Shown here: positions 27,418-36,324 of the stretch, one piece after another | How the letters are laid out: the number at the start of each line of letters is the position of its first letter | How positions within the stretch are numbered: the stretch's first letter is position 1 | NCBI RefSeq assembly: GCF_014207255.1 | Contig: NZ_JACHCZ010000011.1 | Span: forward strand, 1 to 64,000 | DNA length: 64,000 nucleotides | Direction: 5' to 3' | DNA from: Pseudomonas sp. JAI120 | Lineage (GTDB): Bacteria; Pseudomonadota; Gammaproteobacteria; Pseudomonadales; Pseudomonadaceae | The notes under the pieces: model-generated | What the model saw: the letters and a program-made list of their open reading frames with translations, nothing else | Databases searched by the model: none | What the model was told of the DNA's origin: nothing | Program-made: the position numbers and the translations under genes

Positions 27418-28047
27418 ATGATCGACCTTGCGACCCTGGCGGTTTTTTCAGGTGCTGTTCTGCTGTTGCTGTTATCCCCGGGGCCGAACATGGCCTTTGT
27501 GATCAGCCATGGCGCCACCCACGGCTGGCGCGGGGGAGTGGCCTCGGCCCTGGGCATCGGTGTGGCCGACATGCTGCTGACCGCATTGACCGCCACCGGG
27601 GTAACGGCGTTGGTCGCCAGTTGGCCGCCATCCTTTGACGTGATCCGTTATGCGGGGGTGGTCTACCTGCTGTGGCTGGTGTTCAAAACACTGCAGAAAA
27701 AACCTGGGCTGGACCCTGCCTCCCTGCACCGCGTGCCCCTTGGCCGGGTGTTTCTGCAGGCGATGCTTAACAGCTTGCTCAACCCCAAGGCGTTGCTGTT
27801 TTTTGTGGTGTTTTTGCCGCAGTTCGTACGGCCGCAGGCCGGCTCCATCGCCGTGCAATTGATGCTGTTGGGCGGCGTGCTGACCTTGATCGCTGGGGTG
27901 TTTCACGTGCTGCTGGGTATTTTCGGCGGGGCGCTGAGCCGCTTCTTCGCCAGGCGCCCAAAAGGCGCCTGGCTACAGAAATGGGGCTTGGCGACGGTGC
28001 TGACCGTGCTTGCGGTGCGTCTGGCGGTGATGTCTCGTCCCGCCTGA
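27418..28047 (+). CDS. LysE/RhtB-family exporter
   Basis: 209-aa inner-membrane exporter with six hydrophobic segments. The N-terminus LLLLLSPGPNMAFVISHGATHGWRGG has the SPGPN motif of the LysE/RhtB family, which exports amino acids and related metabolites. NSLLNPKALLFFVVFLPQFV is the other family signature. The ATG at 27418 follows GGAAGG at 27405-27410; longer in-frame starts run into the fecI promoter. Substrate unknown. Confidence 0.87.
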   Translation: MIDLATLAVFSGAVLLLLLSPGPNMAFVISHGATHGWRGGVASALGIGVADMLLTALTATGVTALVASWPPSFDVIRYAGVVYLLWLVFKTLQKKPGLDPASLHRVPLGRVFLQAMLNSLLNPKALLFFVVFLPQFVRPQAGSIAVQLMLLGGVLTLIAGVFHVLLGIFGGALSRFFARRPKGAWLQKWGLATVLTVLAVRLAVMSRPA

Positions 28048-28058
28048 CTTCTACAGGT

Positions 28059-28739
28059 TCAGCCCAACCGTGCAGCCGCCCGCGCGACGATTTCACCGCG
28101 CACCCTGCGCGATTCGGCAGTGCGTTTGTTGGCTTCTTCGCGCACATGCGTGGGCGCTGTGTCGGGGCTGCCTGAATCGAACGGCGGCGCCGGCGCGTAT
28201 TCAATCTGCAACTGCACCAGTTGCGCCGCTGCTTCGCTGTACAACTCCGCCGCCAGCACCAGCGCAAAGTCGATACCTGCGGTAATGCCACCGCCGGTGA
28301 ACAGATTGCCGTCACGCACCACACGTTCCTGTACCGGGATGGCGCCGAGCGGAGCGAGCATGTCGTGGTAGGCCCAGTGCGTCGTCGCCTTGCGCCCGCG
28401 CAGCAACCCCGCCGCGCCCAGCACCAGCGAGCCGGTGCACACCGAGGTCACGTAGCGCGCGGTCTGCGCCTGGGCCTTGAGGAAGTCCAGGGTCTGCGGG
28501 TCTTCCATCAATGCGCCCACGCCGGAACCACCGGGCACGCAGATCACGTCCAGCTTCGGGCAGTCGGCATAGGTCATGGTCGGGGTGAACACCAGGCCCG
28601 TGCTGGACGTGACCGGCGCCAGGTCCTTCCACACCAGGTGCAGCTTCACGTCCGGCAGCGAACCCAATACGTCGTAAGGGCCGGTCAGGTCCAGTTGCTG
28701 AATGCCGGGGAACAACAGAAAGCCGATCTGCAAGGTCAT
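28059..28739 (-). CDS. inhA: Isonitrile hydratase (DJ-1/PfpI superfamily)
   Basis: 226-aa DJ-1/PfpI-fold enzyme that looks like Pseudomonas putida isonitrile hydratase, which hydrates isonitriles to N-substituted formamides. Visible landmarks are FLLFPGIQQLDLTGPYDVL, VPGGSGVGALM, the nucleophilic elbow TSVCTGSLVLGAAGLL (catalytic Cys near residue 101) and TTHWAYHDMLAPLGA. Unlike the neighbouring GlxA-type protein it has no AraC domain. It diverges from that regulator, suggesting shared control. An amidase-like role on another substrate is possible. Confidence 0.8.
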   Translation of the reverse strand: MTLQIGFLLFPGIQQLDLTGPYDVLGSLPDVKLHLVWKDLAPVTSSTGLVFTPTMTYADCPKLDVICVPGGSGVGALMEDPQTLDFLKAQAQTARYVTSVCTGSLVLGAAGLLRGRKATTHWAYHDMLAPLGAIPVQERVVRDGNLFTGGGITAGIDFALVLAAELYSEAAAQLVQLQIEYAPAPPFDSGSPDTAPTHVREEANKRTAESRRVRGEIVARAAARLG

Positions 28740-28829
28740 GAATGAAGCTCCGAGAAAGGGGTAGACGGCTTTACTCTAGCGGCCTAGGCTTTGGCGGATA
28801 CGCCATTGAGCCCACGAATCACGCCAATC

Positions 28830-29798
28830 ATGCCCAGAATAGTTCACGTACTCGCTTTCGATAATGCCCAGGTGCTCGACGTCACCGGGCCGTTGCAGGT
28901 GTTTGCCTCGGCCAATGACCTGGCACGCCAGCGTGGCCTGCCGTTGCCTTACGCGGTCACGGTGATCGCCGACCAGGCCGGACCGGTCATGACCTCCGCC
29001 GGCCTCGCGCTGTTGGCCGAGTCGTTGCCCGCGGTCGACCAACCCTGCGACACCCTGGTAATCGCGGGTGGCTGGGGGGTGTACGGCGCCGCAGAAGACC
29101 TTTCGCTGGTGGACTGGGTGCGCGAAAAAGCCCGGCACACCCGGCGCATGGCCTCGGTGTGCACAGGCGCGTTTTTGCTCGCGGCCAGTGGCTTGCTCGA
29201 TGGTTGCCGCGTCGCCACCCACTGGACCCGTTGCGAAGAACTGGCGCGCAAGTTTCCGGCGTTGAACGTGGAGTCCAATCCGATCTTTATCCAGCAGGGT
29301 GCGGTGTGGACCTCCGCCGGTGTGACCGCCGGCATCGACCTGTGCCTGGCCCTGGTCGAAGAAGACCTGGGCCGCGCCGTGGCCCTGGAAGTGGCGCGGC
29401 ACCTGGTGGTGTTCCTGAAGCGCCCCGGCGGCCAGTCGCAATTCAGCGTGACCCTGTCCCTGCAAAAGGGCGGCGGCCGTTTCACCGAGCTGCATGCCTG
29501 GATAGCCGAACATCTGACCCTCGACCTGAGTATCCCGACCCTGGCCGCCCAGGCTGGGATGAGCGAGCGCAGCTTCGTGCGCCACTACCGCGCCGAAACC
29601 GGCCAGACGCCCGCGCGCGCGGTGGAACTGATCCGTGTCGAAAGCGCGCGTCGGCAACTGGCCGATAGCACGGCGTCGATCAAACGCATCGCCGTGCAGT
29701 GTGGTTTCGGCTGCGAAGAAACCTTGCGCCGCAGCTTTATGCGGGCTTTGTCGGTGACGCCCCAGGCCTACCGCGAGCGGTTCTCGCCGGTGGCCTGA
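28830..29798 (+). CDS. GlxA-family AraC-type transcriptional regulator
   Basis: 322-aa regulator with an N-terminal DJ-1/PfpI-like sensor domain (HVLAFDNAQVLDVTGPLQVF; elbow ASVCTGAFLLAASGLL) and a C-terminal AraC/XylS DNA-binding domain with two helix-turn-helix motifs (IPTLAAQAGMSERSFVRHYR and IKRIAVQCGFGCEETLRRSF). The ATG at 28830 gives MPRIVHVLAFD. It diverges from the isonitrile hydratase gene, which shares its sensor fold and is a likely target. Its 3' end overlaps the convergent hydrolase gene by 31 bases. Confidence 0.88.
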   Translation: MPRIVHVLAFDNAQVLDVTGPLQVFASANDLARQRGLPLPYAVTVIADQAGPVMTSAGLALLAESLPAVDQPCDTLVIAGGWGVYGAAEDLSLVDWVREKARHTRRMASVCTGAFLLAASGLLDGCRVATHWTRCEELARKFPALNVESNPIFIQQGAVWTSAGVTAGIDLCLALVEEDLGRAVALEVARHLVVFLKRPGGQSQFSVTLSLQKGGGRFTELHAWIAEHLTLDLSIPTLAAQAGMSERSFVRHYRAETGQTPARAVELIRVESARRQLADSTASIKRIAVQCGFGCEETLRRSFMRALSVTPQAYRERFSPVA

Positions 29799-30694
29799 TC
29801 GAGCAGTTCAAGCAGGGCGTCGAGGCTGGCCTGCGGCGCTTCCTGGGGAATATTGTGGCCCACACCCGGCAACACCCGGCGCCGGTAAAAAGCGCTGAAA
29901 TGCTTCACGTCGTCATCTTCTTGCGGCGGCGGGCCTACGCCATCATCGGCGCCGCACAGCGAAATGCTCGGCACCGCAATCGCCGGTTGCCGCGCCAGGG
30001 CCTGCTCGATGGCTTCCAGCGCCGGATCGCCAGGCGCATACATGAAGCGGTGGCGATAGGAGTGAATCACCACCTCGACAAAATCCGGGTTATCGAATGA
30101 CGGCGCCGTCTGCCCATACAGCCCCGGCCCCTTGGCCCAGGACGGCGACCACAACGACCACAGCAACTCACAGAGTTCGCGGCGATTGGCCGTCAGCCCG
30201 TCCACACCGCGCTGGGTGTGAAAGTAGAACTGGTACCACAACCGATGCTCCGTCGCCGGCGCCCGTGGCGTGAGCGACCTGGCAATGTCCTGGATGTTAT
30301 AGCCATCGCCGGTCACCAGCCCGCGCACTCGTTCGGGCCACAGCGCCGCGACGATACACGCGGCACGCCCACCCCAGTCGTACCCCGCCAGGGTGGCGCG
30401 CGGGATCGCCAGCGCATCCATGAAATCCAGCAAGTCCTTGCCGAGCGCCGCCTGTTGGCCGGAGCGCATCACCTGCGCGTTGATAAATCGCGTAGGGCCG
30501 TAACCGCGCAGGTACGGCACCAGCACCCGGTAGCCGCGTTCGGCCAGCACCGGCGCGATCTCGTCATAAGCGCGAGGGTCGTAGGGGAAGCCATGCAGCA
30601 GGATTACAGGCTCGCCGTCGGTAGGGCCGTGGGCTTCATACGCCACATCGAGCATGGAGGTGCGCACGTAGAGCATTGGGGGGACGGTGGTCAT
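29768..30694 (-). CDS. Epoxide-hydrolase-like alpha/beta hydrolase
   Basis: 308-aa alpha/beta hydrolase. The oxyanion-hole motif is HGFPYDP (near residue 34) and the nucleophile elbow reads AGYDWGGRAA with Asp in place of Ser, as in epoxide hydrolases and haloalkane dehalogenases. The catalytic His is probably in PGVGHNIPQEAP near the end. RGYGPTRF matches the epoxide hydrolase family (RGYG-P). GGAG precedes the ATG at 30694. Substrate unknown. Confidence 0.85.
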   Translation of the reverse strand: MTTVPPMLYVRTSMLDVAYEAHGPTDGEPVILLHGFPYDPRAYDEIAPVLAERGYRVLVPYLRGYGPTRFINAQVMRSGQQAALGKDLLDFMDALAIPRATLAGYDWGGRAACIVAALWPERVRGLVTGDGYNIQDIARSLTPRAPATEHRLWYQFYFHTQRGVDGLTANRRELCELLWSLWSPSWAKGPGLYGQTAPSFDNPDFVEVVIHSYRHRFMYAPGDPALEAIEQALARQPAIAVPSISLCGADDGVGPPPQEDDDVKHFSAFYRRRVLPGVGHNIPQEAPQASLDALLELLDQATGENRSR

Positions 30695-30778
30695 GATGGG
30701 CTCCTGTCAGGTGTTGAAACTCTAGTCGAAAGACATGACGGGATGCCCTGCCTGTGAAGACAGGGCGCTGACTGGATC

Positions 30779-32605
30779 TCAGGGCTGCCAGGTAGTCTTC
30801 TCGCCACTGAGCTTGCGATCCAGGAACGTCGCCGCGCTGATCAAGGCCAGATGGCTCAGCGCCTGGGGCGTATTGCCCAGGTGGCGGGCCTGGCTGTCGA
30901 ACTCTTCGGCATACAGACCCAGCGGATTGGCGTAGCGCAGCAGTTGTTCGAATTCCAGGTGGGCCTTCTCCACTTGCCCGGCGCGGGCCAGGCACTCGAC
31001 GTACCAGAACGAGCAGGCGGCAAACGCGCCTTCGGTGCCTTGCAGGCCGTCGATCGCGTTGTCGTCGTTGCGGTAGCGGTAGACCATGCCGTCGCGCACC
31101 AGGCTTTTCTGGATCGCCTCCAGCGTGCTCAGCCAGCGCGGATCGGTGGCGGCGACAAAGCGTACCAGCGGCATCAGCAGCATCGAACCGTCCAGTGCGG
31201 TGCTGCCGATGTGCTGCACAAAATGCCCGCGCTCTTCGTTCCAGAAGTTGCTCCAGATATCGGCGTAGATGGCCTGGCGCGTCTGGTCCCAACGTGCAAA
31301 CGGCGCCGGCAACGAGCGCTTGGAGGCCAGGCGGATCGCACGGTCCAGGGCCACCCAGCACATCAGCCGCGAATGCAGGAAGTGATGCTGCTCGCCGCGC
31401 ATCTCCCAGATGCCCACGTCTTTCTGGTTCCAGATTTCGCAGACCTGGTCAGCGACTTCCACCGTGTGTTTCCAGCCCTCGTGGGAGATGGCTTCGCCGT
31501 ACTTGTTGACCAGGTACACCGCGTCCATCAACTCGCCATAGATATCCAGCTGGACCTGGTCGACCGCGCCATTGCCGACGCGCACCGGCTTGGCGCCGCC
31601 GTGGCCGCTGAGGTGCTTCAGCTCGGTTTCGGGCAGCTCCTGGCGGCCGTCGATGCCGTATAGGATATTGATCTTGGTCGGCTGCCCACAGCAGTCGCTG
31701 ACCCGGCCCTTGAGCCAGCGCATATAGGCGTTGGCCTCGTCGACAAAGCCCAGGCGCATAAAGGCGTAGACGGTGAACGAGGCGTCGCGGATCCAGGTGT
31801 AGCGGTAGTCCCAGTTGCGTTCGCCAGCGGGGGTTTCCGGCAAGCCGAAGGTGGCGGCGGCGATGATTGCGCCGTGTTTGCGCGAGGTCAGCAGCTTGAG
31901 GGCCAGGGCCGAGCGGTTGACCATTTCGCGCCAGCGCCCGCGGTAGTTCGACTGCGCGATCCAGCCGCGCCAGAACTTCAAGGTGTGGTCCAGCGCCAAG
32001 TCGGTACAGCCACTGTCCACACGTTCATCGTCCTGGCCGCCGAGTACGAACTCGGCGCCTTCTTCCTGATCCAGGGTGAAGCGGGCCACGGCGGCGTTAT
32101 CTTCGATCTGCAACGGATGGCTGCCGCACAGGCGCATGCCCGGCTGGCCATCGGCGTTGAAACAGATGCTGGCGTTATCCAGGCTCGCCTCGGTGGGGGC
32201 GCGCGCATAGTCATGGCGCACGGCGCAGCGCAGGTGGAGGGTGGCCGTGCCGCTAACCACACGCACACGGCGAATCAGCAGGGGCAAGTCGTCGATCTCT
32301 TCGCTGATGACCAGCAGGTCGGTGATTTCCACCACGGCTTCATCGCTGAGCCAACGGGTTTGCAGCACATTGGTGTCGGGCAGGTAGATCTGTTCGCGAC
32401 GGGCGTTGGGCAGGTCCGGGGTGAGTTGGAAAGTGCCGGCATCGGGGGTGTCCAGCAGTGAGCAGAAGATCGATGGGCTGTCGAATTCCGGCCAGCAGAA
32501 GAAATCGATGCTGCCTTTATCGTTCACCAGCGCCGCGCTGCGCATATCGCCGATGATGCCATGGGCGTCGATGGCGCTTTGTGGTTCGTTTTTCAAATCA
32601 ACCAT
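30779..32605 (-). CDS. Glycoside hydrolase family 15 protein
   Basis: 608-aa GH15 protein of the bacterial glucoamylase/trehalase-like type. An N-terminal beta-sandwich domain (DAHGIIGDMRSAALVNDKGS, FFCWPEFDSPSIFCSLLD) is followed by the (alpha/alpha)6 catalytic barrel, marked by NWDYRYTWIRDASFTVYAF (first acidic residue region) and GTEGAFAACSFWYVECLARA (second acid near the C-terminal end). It may act on trehalose or another alpha-glucan; no signal peptide is seen, so cytoplasmic. The ATG at 32605 is 10 bases after GGAG; a GTG at 32611 is possible. Its start overlaps the SDR gene, so the two are coupled. Confidence 0.87.
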   Translation of the reverse strand: MVDLKNEPQSAIDAHGIIGDMRSAALVNDKGSIDFFCWPEFDSPSIFCSLLDTPDAGTFQLTPDLPNARREQIYLPDTNVLQTRWLSDEAVVEITDLLVISEEIDDLPLLIRRVRVVSGTATLHLRCAVRHDYARAPTEASLDNASICFNADGQPGMRLCGSHPLQIEDNAAVARFTLDQEEGAEFVLGGQDDERVDSGCTDLALDHTLKFWRGWIAQSNYRGRWREMVNRSALALKLLTSRKHGAIIAAATFGLPETPAGERNWDYRYTWIRDASFTVYAFMRLGFVDEANAYMRWLKGRVSDCCGQPTKINILYGIDGRQELPETELKHLSGHGGAKPVRVGNGAVDQVQLDIYGELMDAVYLVNKYGEAISHEGWKHTVEVADQVCEIWNQKDVGIWEMRGEQHHFLHSRLMCWVALDRAIRLASKRSLPAPFARWDQTRQAIYADIWSNFWNEERGHFVQHIGSTALDGSMLLMPLVRFVAATDPRWLSTLEAIQKSLVRDGMVYRYRNDDNAIDGLQGTEGAFAACSFWYVECLARAGQVEKAHLEFEQLLRYANPLGLYAEEFDSQARHLGNTPQALSHLALISAATFLDRKLSGEKTTWQP

Positions 32606-33398
32606 TGTCACGAAACTCCGGGTAAAGGCTCATGCCGCCATCAATGAACAGGGTACTGCCGACTACGTAATCGGAGGCGTCACTGGCCAGCCATACCACG
32701 GCGTTGGCCACGTCCTCTACGTCGCCGACCCGGCCATACGGGATCAACTTGAGCAGCTCTTTTTCCGCCGCACCTTCGGTGGCAGCACGGTTGATCGCCG
32801 TACGAATCGCCCCCGGCGCAATGCCGTTGATGCGAATGCGCTGTTCACTGACTTCCTGGGCGAGGGTGCGCATCAGCATGTCCACGCCGCCCTTGGACGC
32901 CGCGTAATTCACATGGCCGGCCCAGGGGATCAACTGGTGCACCGAGCTCATGTGGATGATTTTGCCGGCGGCACGGGATACGCCTTCACGGATGCCCTGG
33001 CGCTTGAAGAGGCGCACCGCCGCACGGGCACAGAGGAACTGGCCGGTGAGGTTGACGCCGATCACGGCGTTCCAGTCGTCGAGGGTCATGTCGACCACGG
33101 CTGCGTCCTTCTGCATACCGGAGTTGGCCACCAGGATGTCCAGATGGCCGAACGCTTCGAGGGTCTTTGCGAACAGGCGTTCTACATCGGCCTCTTTAGA
33201 CACGTCGGCGCCGATGGCAATCGCCCGGCCACCCTCGGCATTGATCTGCTCTGCCAAGGCTTCGGCGGGCGCGGCCTGGCTGTTGTAATTCAGCACCACC
33301 GCAGCGCCGGCTTGCGCTAGAGCCTTGGCCGCACCGGCGCCGATACCGGAACTGGCGCCCGTGACCAGTGCTACTTGTTGTTCCAACGAGATACGCAT
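32598..33398 (-). CDS. SDR oxidoreductase, glucose 1-dehydrogenase-like
   Basis: 266-aa classical short-chain dehydrogenase. The cofactor site is TGASSGIGAGAAKAL (residues about 14-28), and the catalytic set includes NSG, Ser in HMSSVHQ, and YAASK (Tyr-x3-Lys). INGIAPGAIRT and GSTLFIDGGMSLYPEF close the fold. The tail DGGMSLYPEF is typical of Bacillus-type glucose 1-dehydrogenases. It shares a transcript with the GH15 gene, so the pair could handle glucose or trehalose, an inference. Confidence 0.88.
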   Translation of the reverse strand: MRISLEQQVALVTGASSGIGAGAAKALAQAGAAVVLNYNSQAAPAEALAEQINAEGGRAIAIGADVSKEADVERLFAKTLEAFGHLDILVANSGMQKDAAVVDMTLDDWNAVIGVNLTGQFLCARAAVRLFKRQGIREGVSRAAGKIIHMSSVHQLIPWAGHVNYAASKGGVDMLMRTLAQEVSEQRIRINGIAPGAIRTAINRAATEGAAEKELLKLIPYGRVGDVEDVANAVVWLASDASDYVVGSTLFIDGGMSLYPEFRDNG

Positions 33399-33556
33399 TG
33401 CCCACCCGGCCTTAAATTCGTGAGTTCAAGTAGCTGACTGACGGCGCGTAACGGAAGTTCAGCCGTGTGAAATTAGCGACTACAACCATGGTGAAAAATG
33501 GAATAACAGAAGAATAAAAAATAACCATAAGATACTAAAAAACCGCTAAAAAGCGT

Positions 33557-33585
33557 TTGACAGGATTTTTTGCCCCGTGTCTTAT
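33557..33585 (+). promoter_or_regulatory. Candidate sigma-70 promoter of the sulfated-metabolite operon
   Basis: A consensus TTGACA (33557-33562) is separated by 17 bases from TCTTAT (33580-33585), which matches TATAAT at four of six positions. It lies in a 304-bp AT-rich gap (33399-33702), just after a small CGCTAAAAAGCG hairpin, and points to the HAD-transaldolase gene. Nothing else was recognised in this gap. Confidence 0.5.
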
Positions 33586-33702
33586 AAGCACACCTCAACC
33601 CGTTCCGCTGGTAGTTCGGAAGTCATGCGGAGTCACCTATAAGAGATGCCTATGTGTTTATCGGCAGCTATAGGGGAACTACCAGAGCAGGGAGCTACGA
33701 CG

Positions 33703-35589
33703 TTGCCCAAGTTAGTTATTTTCGATTGCGACGGTGTACTCGTCCAAAGCGAAGAGATCACCCTGTCTGTATTGATCGCCATGCTTAATGCTCAGGTACA
33801 GAACGGCAAAACACTTGATAGTGCGTATTTCATTGAGCACTTTCGTGGAAGAAAGATTGCCGATTGTCTGCGCGAGGCAGAACAGTTATTGGGTATTTAT
33901 TTGACCCCTCAGTTTGAAGAGGACTTCCGAGTTCGAGCGCTGGAAGCATTGACGCTTAATGTAAAAGCGACCGATGGAATACTTGACGTATTGAACGTGC
34001 TGGAGATTCCCTATTGCGTGGCCTCGAGTGCGCCGCGCAATAAGATTGAACAGTGTTTACGCCTTGTGGGGTTGTTGCCTTATTTCGAGGGGCGAATATT
34101 CAGTTGTTATGAATTGGGGCGTTGGAAGCCTGATCCGCTGGTGTTTTTAACGGCGTGTGAAACTTACAACGTTGAGCCCTGTCATGCGCTGGTGATTGAA
34201 GACAGTGTCACAGGGATTCAAGCCGCCGTTGCAGCCACTATACAAGTCCTGGGTTTTGGTCCGGTGTCTCGACATCGAATATTGGCCGAAGCCGGCGCGT
34301 TACCTTTTGCCGATATGCGTGAGTTACCGACCCTCATTGATCAAGTTACTCAAGGAGCAAGTGTTGTGGGCACACTGGGTTATATAGAGCGACTTAAACG
34401 TAATGATCCCTGTTCGGAAGTGTGGTGGGATTCGTCGCCCGTGGTGTACGCACCATATAAAAAACATTTGTTGGACAAGTACCCGGCGGCGGCCGCCCAT
34501 ATCGAACAGTTGATGCCGCAGGATCTCTCCCAGCCTTGGGGCTTCAGCAGTGTGACCACCAACCCCCGGCTGGTGACGGCGGCGATCCTCGACAAGAAAG
34601 AGTATTGGTCGTCGCGTTTTAACCTGGCCAGCCTGTCTCCCGGGGAATTGCGCAAGCAGCTGTACAACGAAGTGATTGCTGAAGGTGCCTCGACGCTCAA
34701 GCCACTGTGGGTTCAATCGGCTCAGGCCGACGGCTGGATATGCGCCCAGGTCGATCCTTCGGATGTGCGGTGCACCGAACGCATGACCGCACGAGGCCTG
34801 GAGCTGCATCGCCTGGCCGCGAATGTGATGGTGAAAGTGCCGGGCAGCCAGGAGGGTTTCGCGACGATCGAACACCTGGTGGCCCAAGGCGTTTCGGTCA
34901 ACATCACGTTCTGCTTCACTGTTTCGCAGTTCCAGGCCGGAATCCAGGCAATAGAGCGGGGCATCGCCAGTGCCCGCCGCAATGGTGTCGACACCGGCCG
35001 TTGCAAGTATGTGATCACCTTTATGATCGGGCGTTTTTCCTGCCAGCCCGAGTTCGCCTTGCAGGCCGCCGAGCGTGGCCTGGCGCTGGGGCCGGAGGAC
35101 ATGCGCTGGGCCGAGCTAATGATTTACCAGCAGATACAGGCCTTGGTCGCGGGCTCGAAAGTGCCGGTCAAAACCCTGCTTTCCAGTATCAAGGTCGACG
35201 TTGACGAGCGTGGCCACAAGCACTGCTGGCACCTGGAAAAGACCGGGCTGACGACCACGTGCTACACGCTGACGCCGGATGTGGTGGAGTTTCTGATCGA
35301 GCGTGAAAGCCACGGCAAGCCGGTGGCACCCGCCCGCGAACCTCAACAGGTGCCGGCGGAGACGTTCGCCAGGCTCATCCGCATTCCGTACTTCTGCGAA
35401 GCCTATTTCATCGACAGCATCGAACCCTACGACTTTGGCAATCATGAGGCGTTTATCAACGCCTGCAACGAGGCCAACAGTGCGCATCGGCGCCTGACCG
35501 ATTACTGCGTGCGCCTGTGTCCGGTAGCGAAGCCTTTCGCACGCTCGCTCAACGCCATCCTGGCTGCTGAATATGGGGTGCTGGCATGA
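33703..35589 (+). CDS. HAD phosphatase-transaldolase fusion protein
   Basis: 628-aa two-domain enzyme. Residues 1-215 are a HAD phosphatase/phosphomutase of the beta-phosphoglucomutase type (FDCDGVLVQSEE with Asp8 and Asp10; motif II in ASSAPRNKIEQ; LGRWKPDPLVF; motif IV in VIEDSVTGIQAA). Residues about 222-628 are a transaldolase: WGFSSVTTNPRLV, MVKVPGSQEG with the Schiff-base Lys378, then GVSVNITFCFTVSQF. The TTG at 33703 is chosen because GGAG lies 8 bases before it and HAD proteins begin here; an ATG at 33646 lacks a ribosome site. A strong internal AAGGAG (34352-34357) precedes an in-frame GTG (34366), so a free transaldolase of 407 aa may also be made. First gene of the operon, 4-base overlap with the next. 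Confidence 0.85.
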   Translation: MPKLVIFDCDGVLVQSEEITLSVLIAMLNAQVQNGKTLDSAYFIEHFRGRKIADCLREAEQLLGIYLTPQFEEDFRVRALEALTLNVKATDGILDVLNVLEIPYCVASSAPRNKIEQCLRLVGLLPYFEGRIFSCYELGRWKPDPLVFLTACETYNVEPCHALVIEDSVTGIQAAVAATIQVLGFGPVSRHRILAEAGALPFADMRELPTLIDQVTQGASVVGTLGYIERLKRNDPCSEVWWDSSPVVYAPYKKHLLDKYPAAAAHIEQLMPQDLSQPWGFSSVTTNPRLVTAAILDKKEYWSSRFNLASLSPGELRKQLYNEVIAEGASTLKPLWVQSAQADGWICAQVDPSDVRCTERMTARGLELHRLAANVMVKVPGSQEGFATIEHLVAQGVSVNITFCFTVSQFQAGIQAIERGIASARRNGVDTGRCKYVITFMIGRFSCQPEFALQAAERGLALGPEDMRWAELMIYQQIQALVAGSKVPVKTLLSSIKVDVDERGHKHCWHLEKTGLTTTCYTLTPDVVEFLIERESHGKPVAPAREPQQVPAETFARLIRIPYFCEAYFIDSIEPYDFGNHEAFINACNEANSAHRRLTDYCVRLCPVAKPFARSLNAILAAEYGVLA

Positions 35590-36314
35590 ACAAGATGGTC
35601 GGGTTGTGGGCGCACCCGCGTTCCCGTTCCACGGTGCTGGAGCGTGTGTTTATCGAGCGGGGGGATTTTGAGGTCTTCCACGAGCCGTTTGCGCATATGG
35701 CATTTTCCGCAGATTCAGTGATTCCTTCGGATGAGTGGGATCACAGTTTGCCCACCACGTATCAAGGCATAAAAGAGCAACTGCTCAAGGCCCGGGAAAG
35801 TGCCAATGTGTTTCACAAAGACATGTGTTACCACTGCCTTGATGACTTGAAAGTTGACCGGGATTTTCTGGCACAACAACACAATATTTTTATTATTCGC
35901 GAGCCCGCCAGCAGCATTATTTCCCATTACCGGGTACACCCCGATATGCCCGTGCAGGCCATCGGGCATAAAGCCTTGTACGAGATTTTCTGCGTGGTGA
36001 CCAAACTCATCGGAAAAGTGCCTTATGTGATTAATGCCGATGACCTTGCCGCGGAGCCGGAGCGTGTCATTCGTAAACTGTGTGACTACTTGCAGATTGA
36101 ATTTCTGCCCCACGCCATGACATGGAAACGCGAATGCCCGCGGCAGTGGAAAACCTGGAGAAGTTGGCATGTGGCGGCGGAGAACAGTGAGCGCATTGCG
36201 TTGCCGCACACACCACCTATCGATATGGACGCTTTCGATCAGTCACCAAAATTAAAAGCCCTTTACGAATACCACCGACCCTTCTACGCACGCATGAATG
36301 AATTTTGCCAATAA
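35586..36314 (+). CDS. PAPS-dependent sulfotransferase family protein
   Basis: 242-aa sulfotransferase. The 5'-phosphosulfate loop is HPRSRSTVLERVF (from residue 10) and the 3'-phosphate-binding stretch is FIIREPASSIISHYR near residue 100, together the PAPS site. FEVFHEPFAHMAF after the loop is typical of small-molecule sulfotransferases of this type. It should transfer sulfate to a metabolite made by the operon; the APS kinase at the end of the operon would feed it. ATGA overlap with the preceding gene shows coupling. Acceptor unknown. Confidence 0.83.
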   Translation: MNKMVGLWAHPRSRSTVLERVFIERGDFEVFHEPFAHMAFSADSVIPSDEWDHSLPTTYQGIKEQLLKARESANVFHKDMCYHCLDDLKVDRDFLAQQHNIFIIREPASSIISHYRVHPDMPVQAIGHKALYEIFCVVTKLIGKVPYVINADDLAAEPERVIRKLCDYLQIEFLPHAMTWKRECPRQWKTWRSWHVAAENSERIALPHTPPIDMDAFDQSPKLKALYEYHRPFYARMNEFCQ

Positions 36315-36324
36315 GGATTGTTGT

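Noticed and set aside
33541..33560. CGCTAAAAAGCG mini-hairpin as a terminator
   Set aside because: The stem is only four bases and it sits directly before a promoter; no gene ends nearby in that direction.
36298..36324. Upstream ATG for the SDR at 36325
   Set aside because: It overlaps the sulfotransferase end and lacks a ribosome site, while AAGGA precedes the ATG at 36325.
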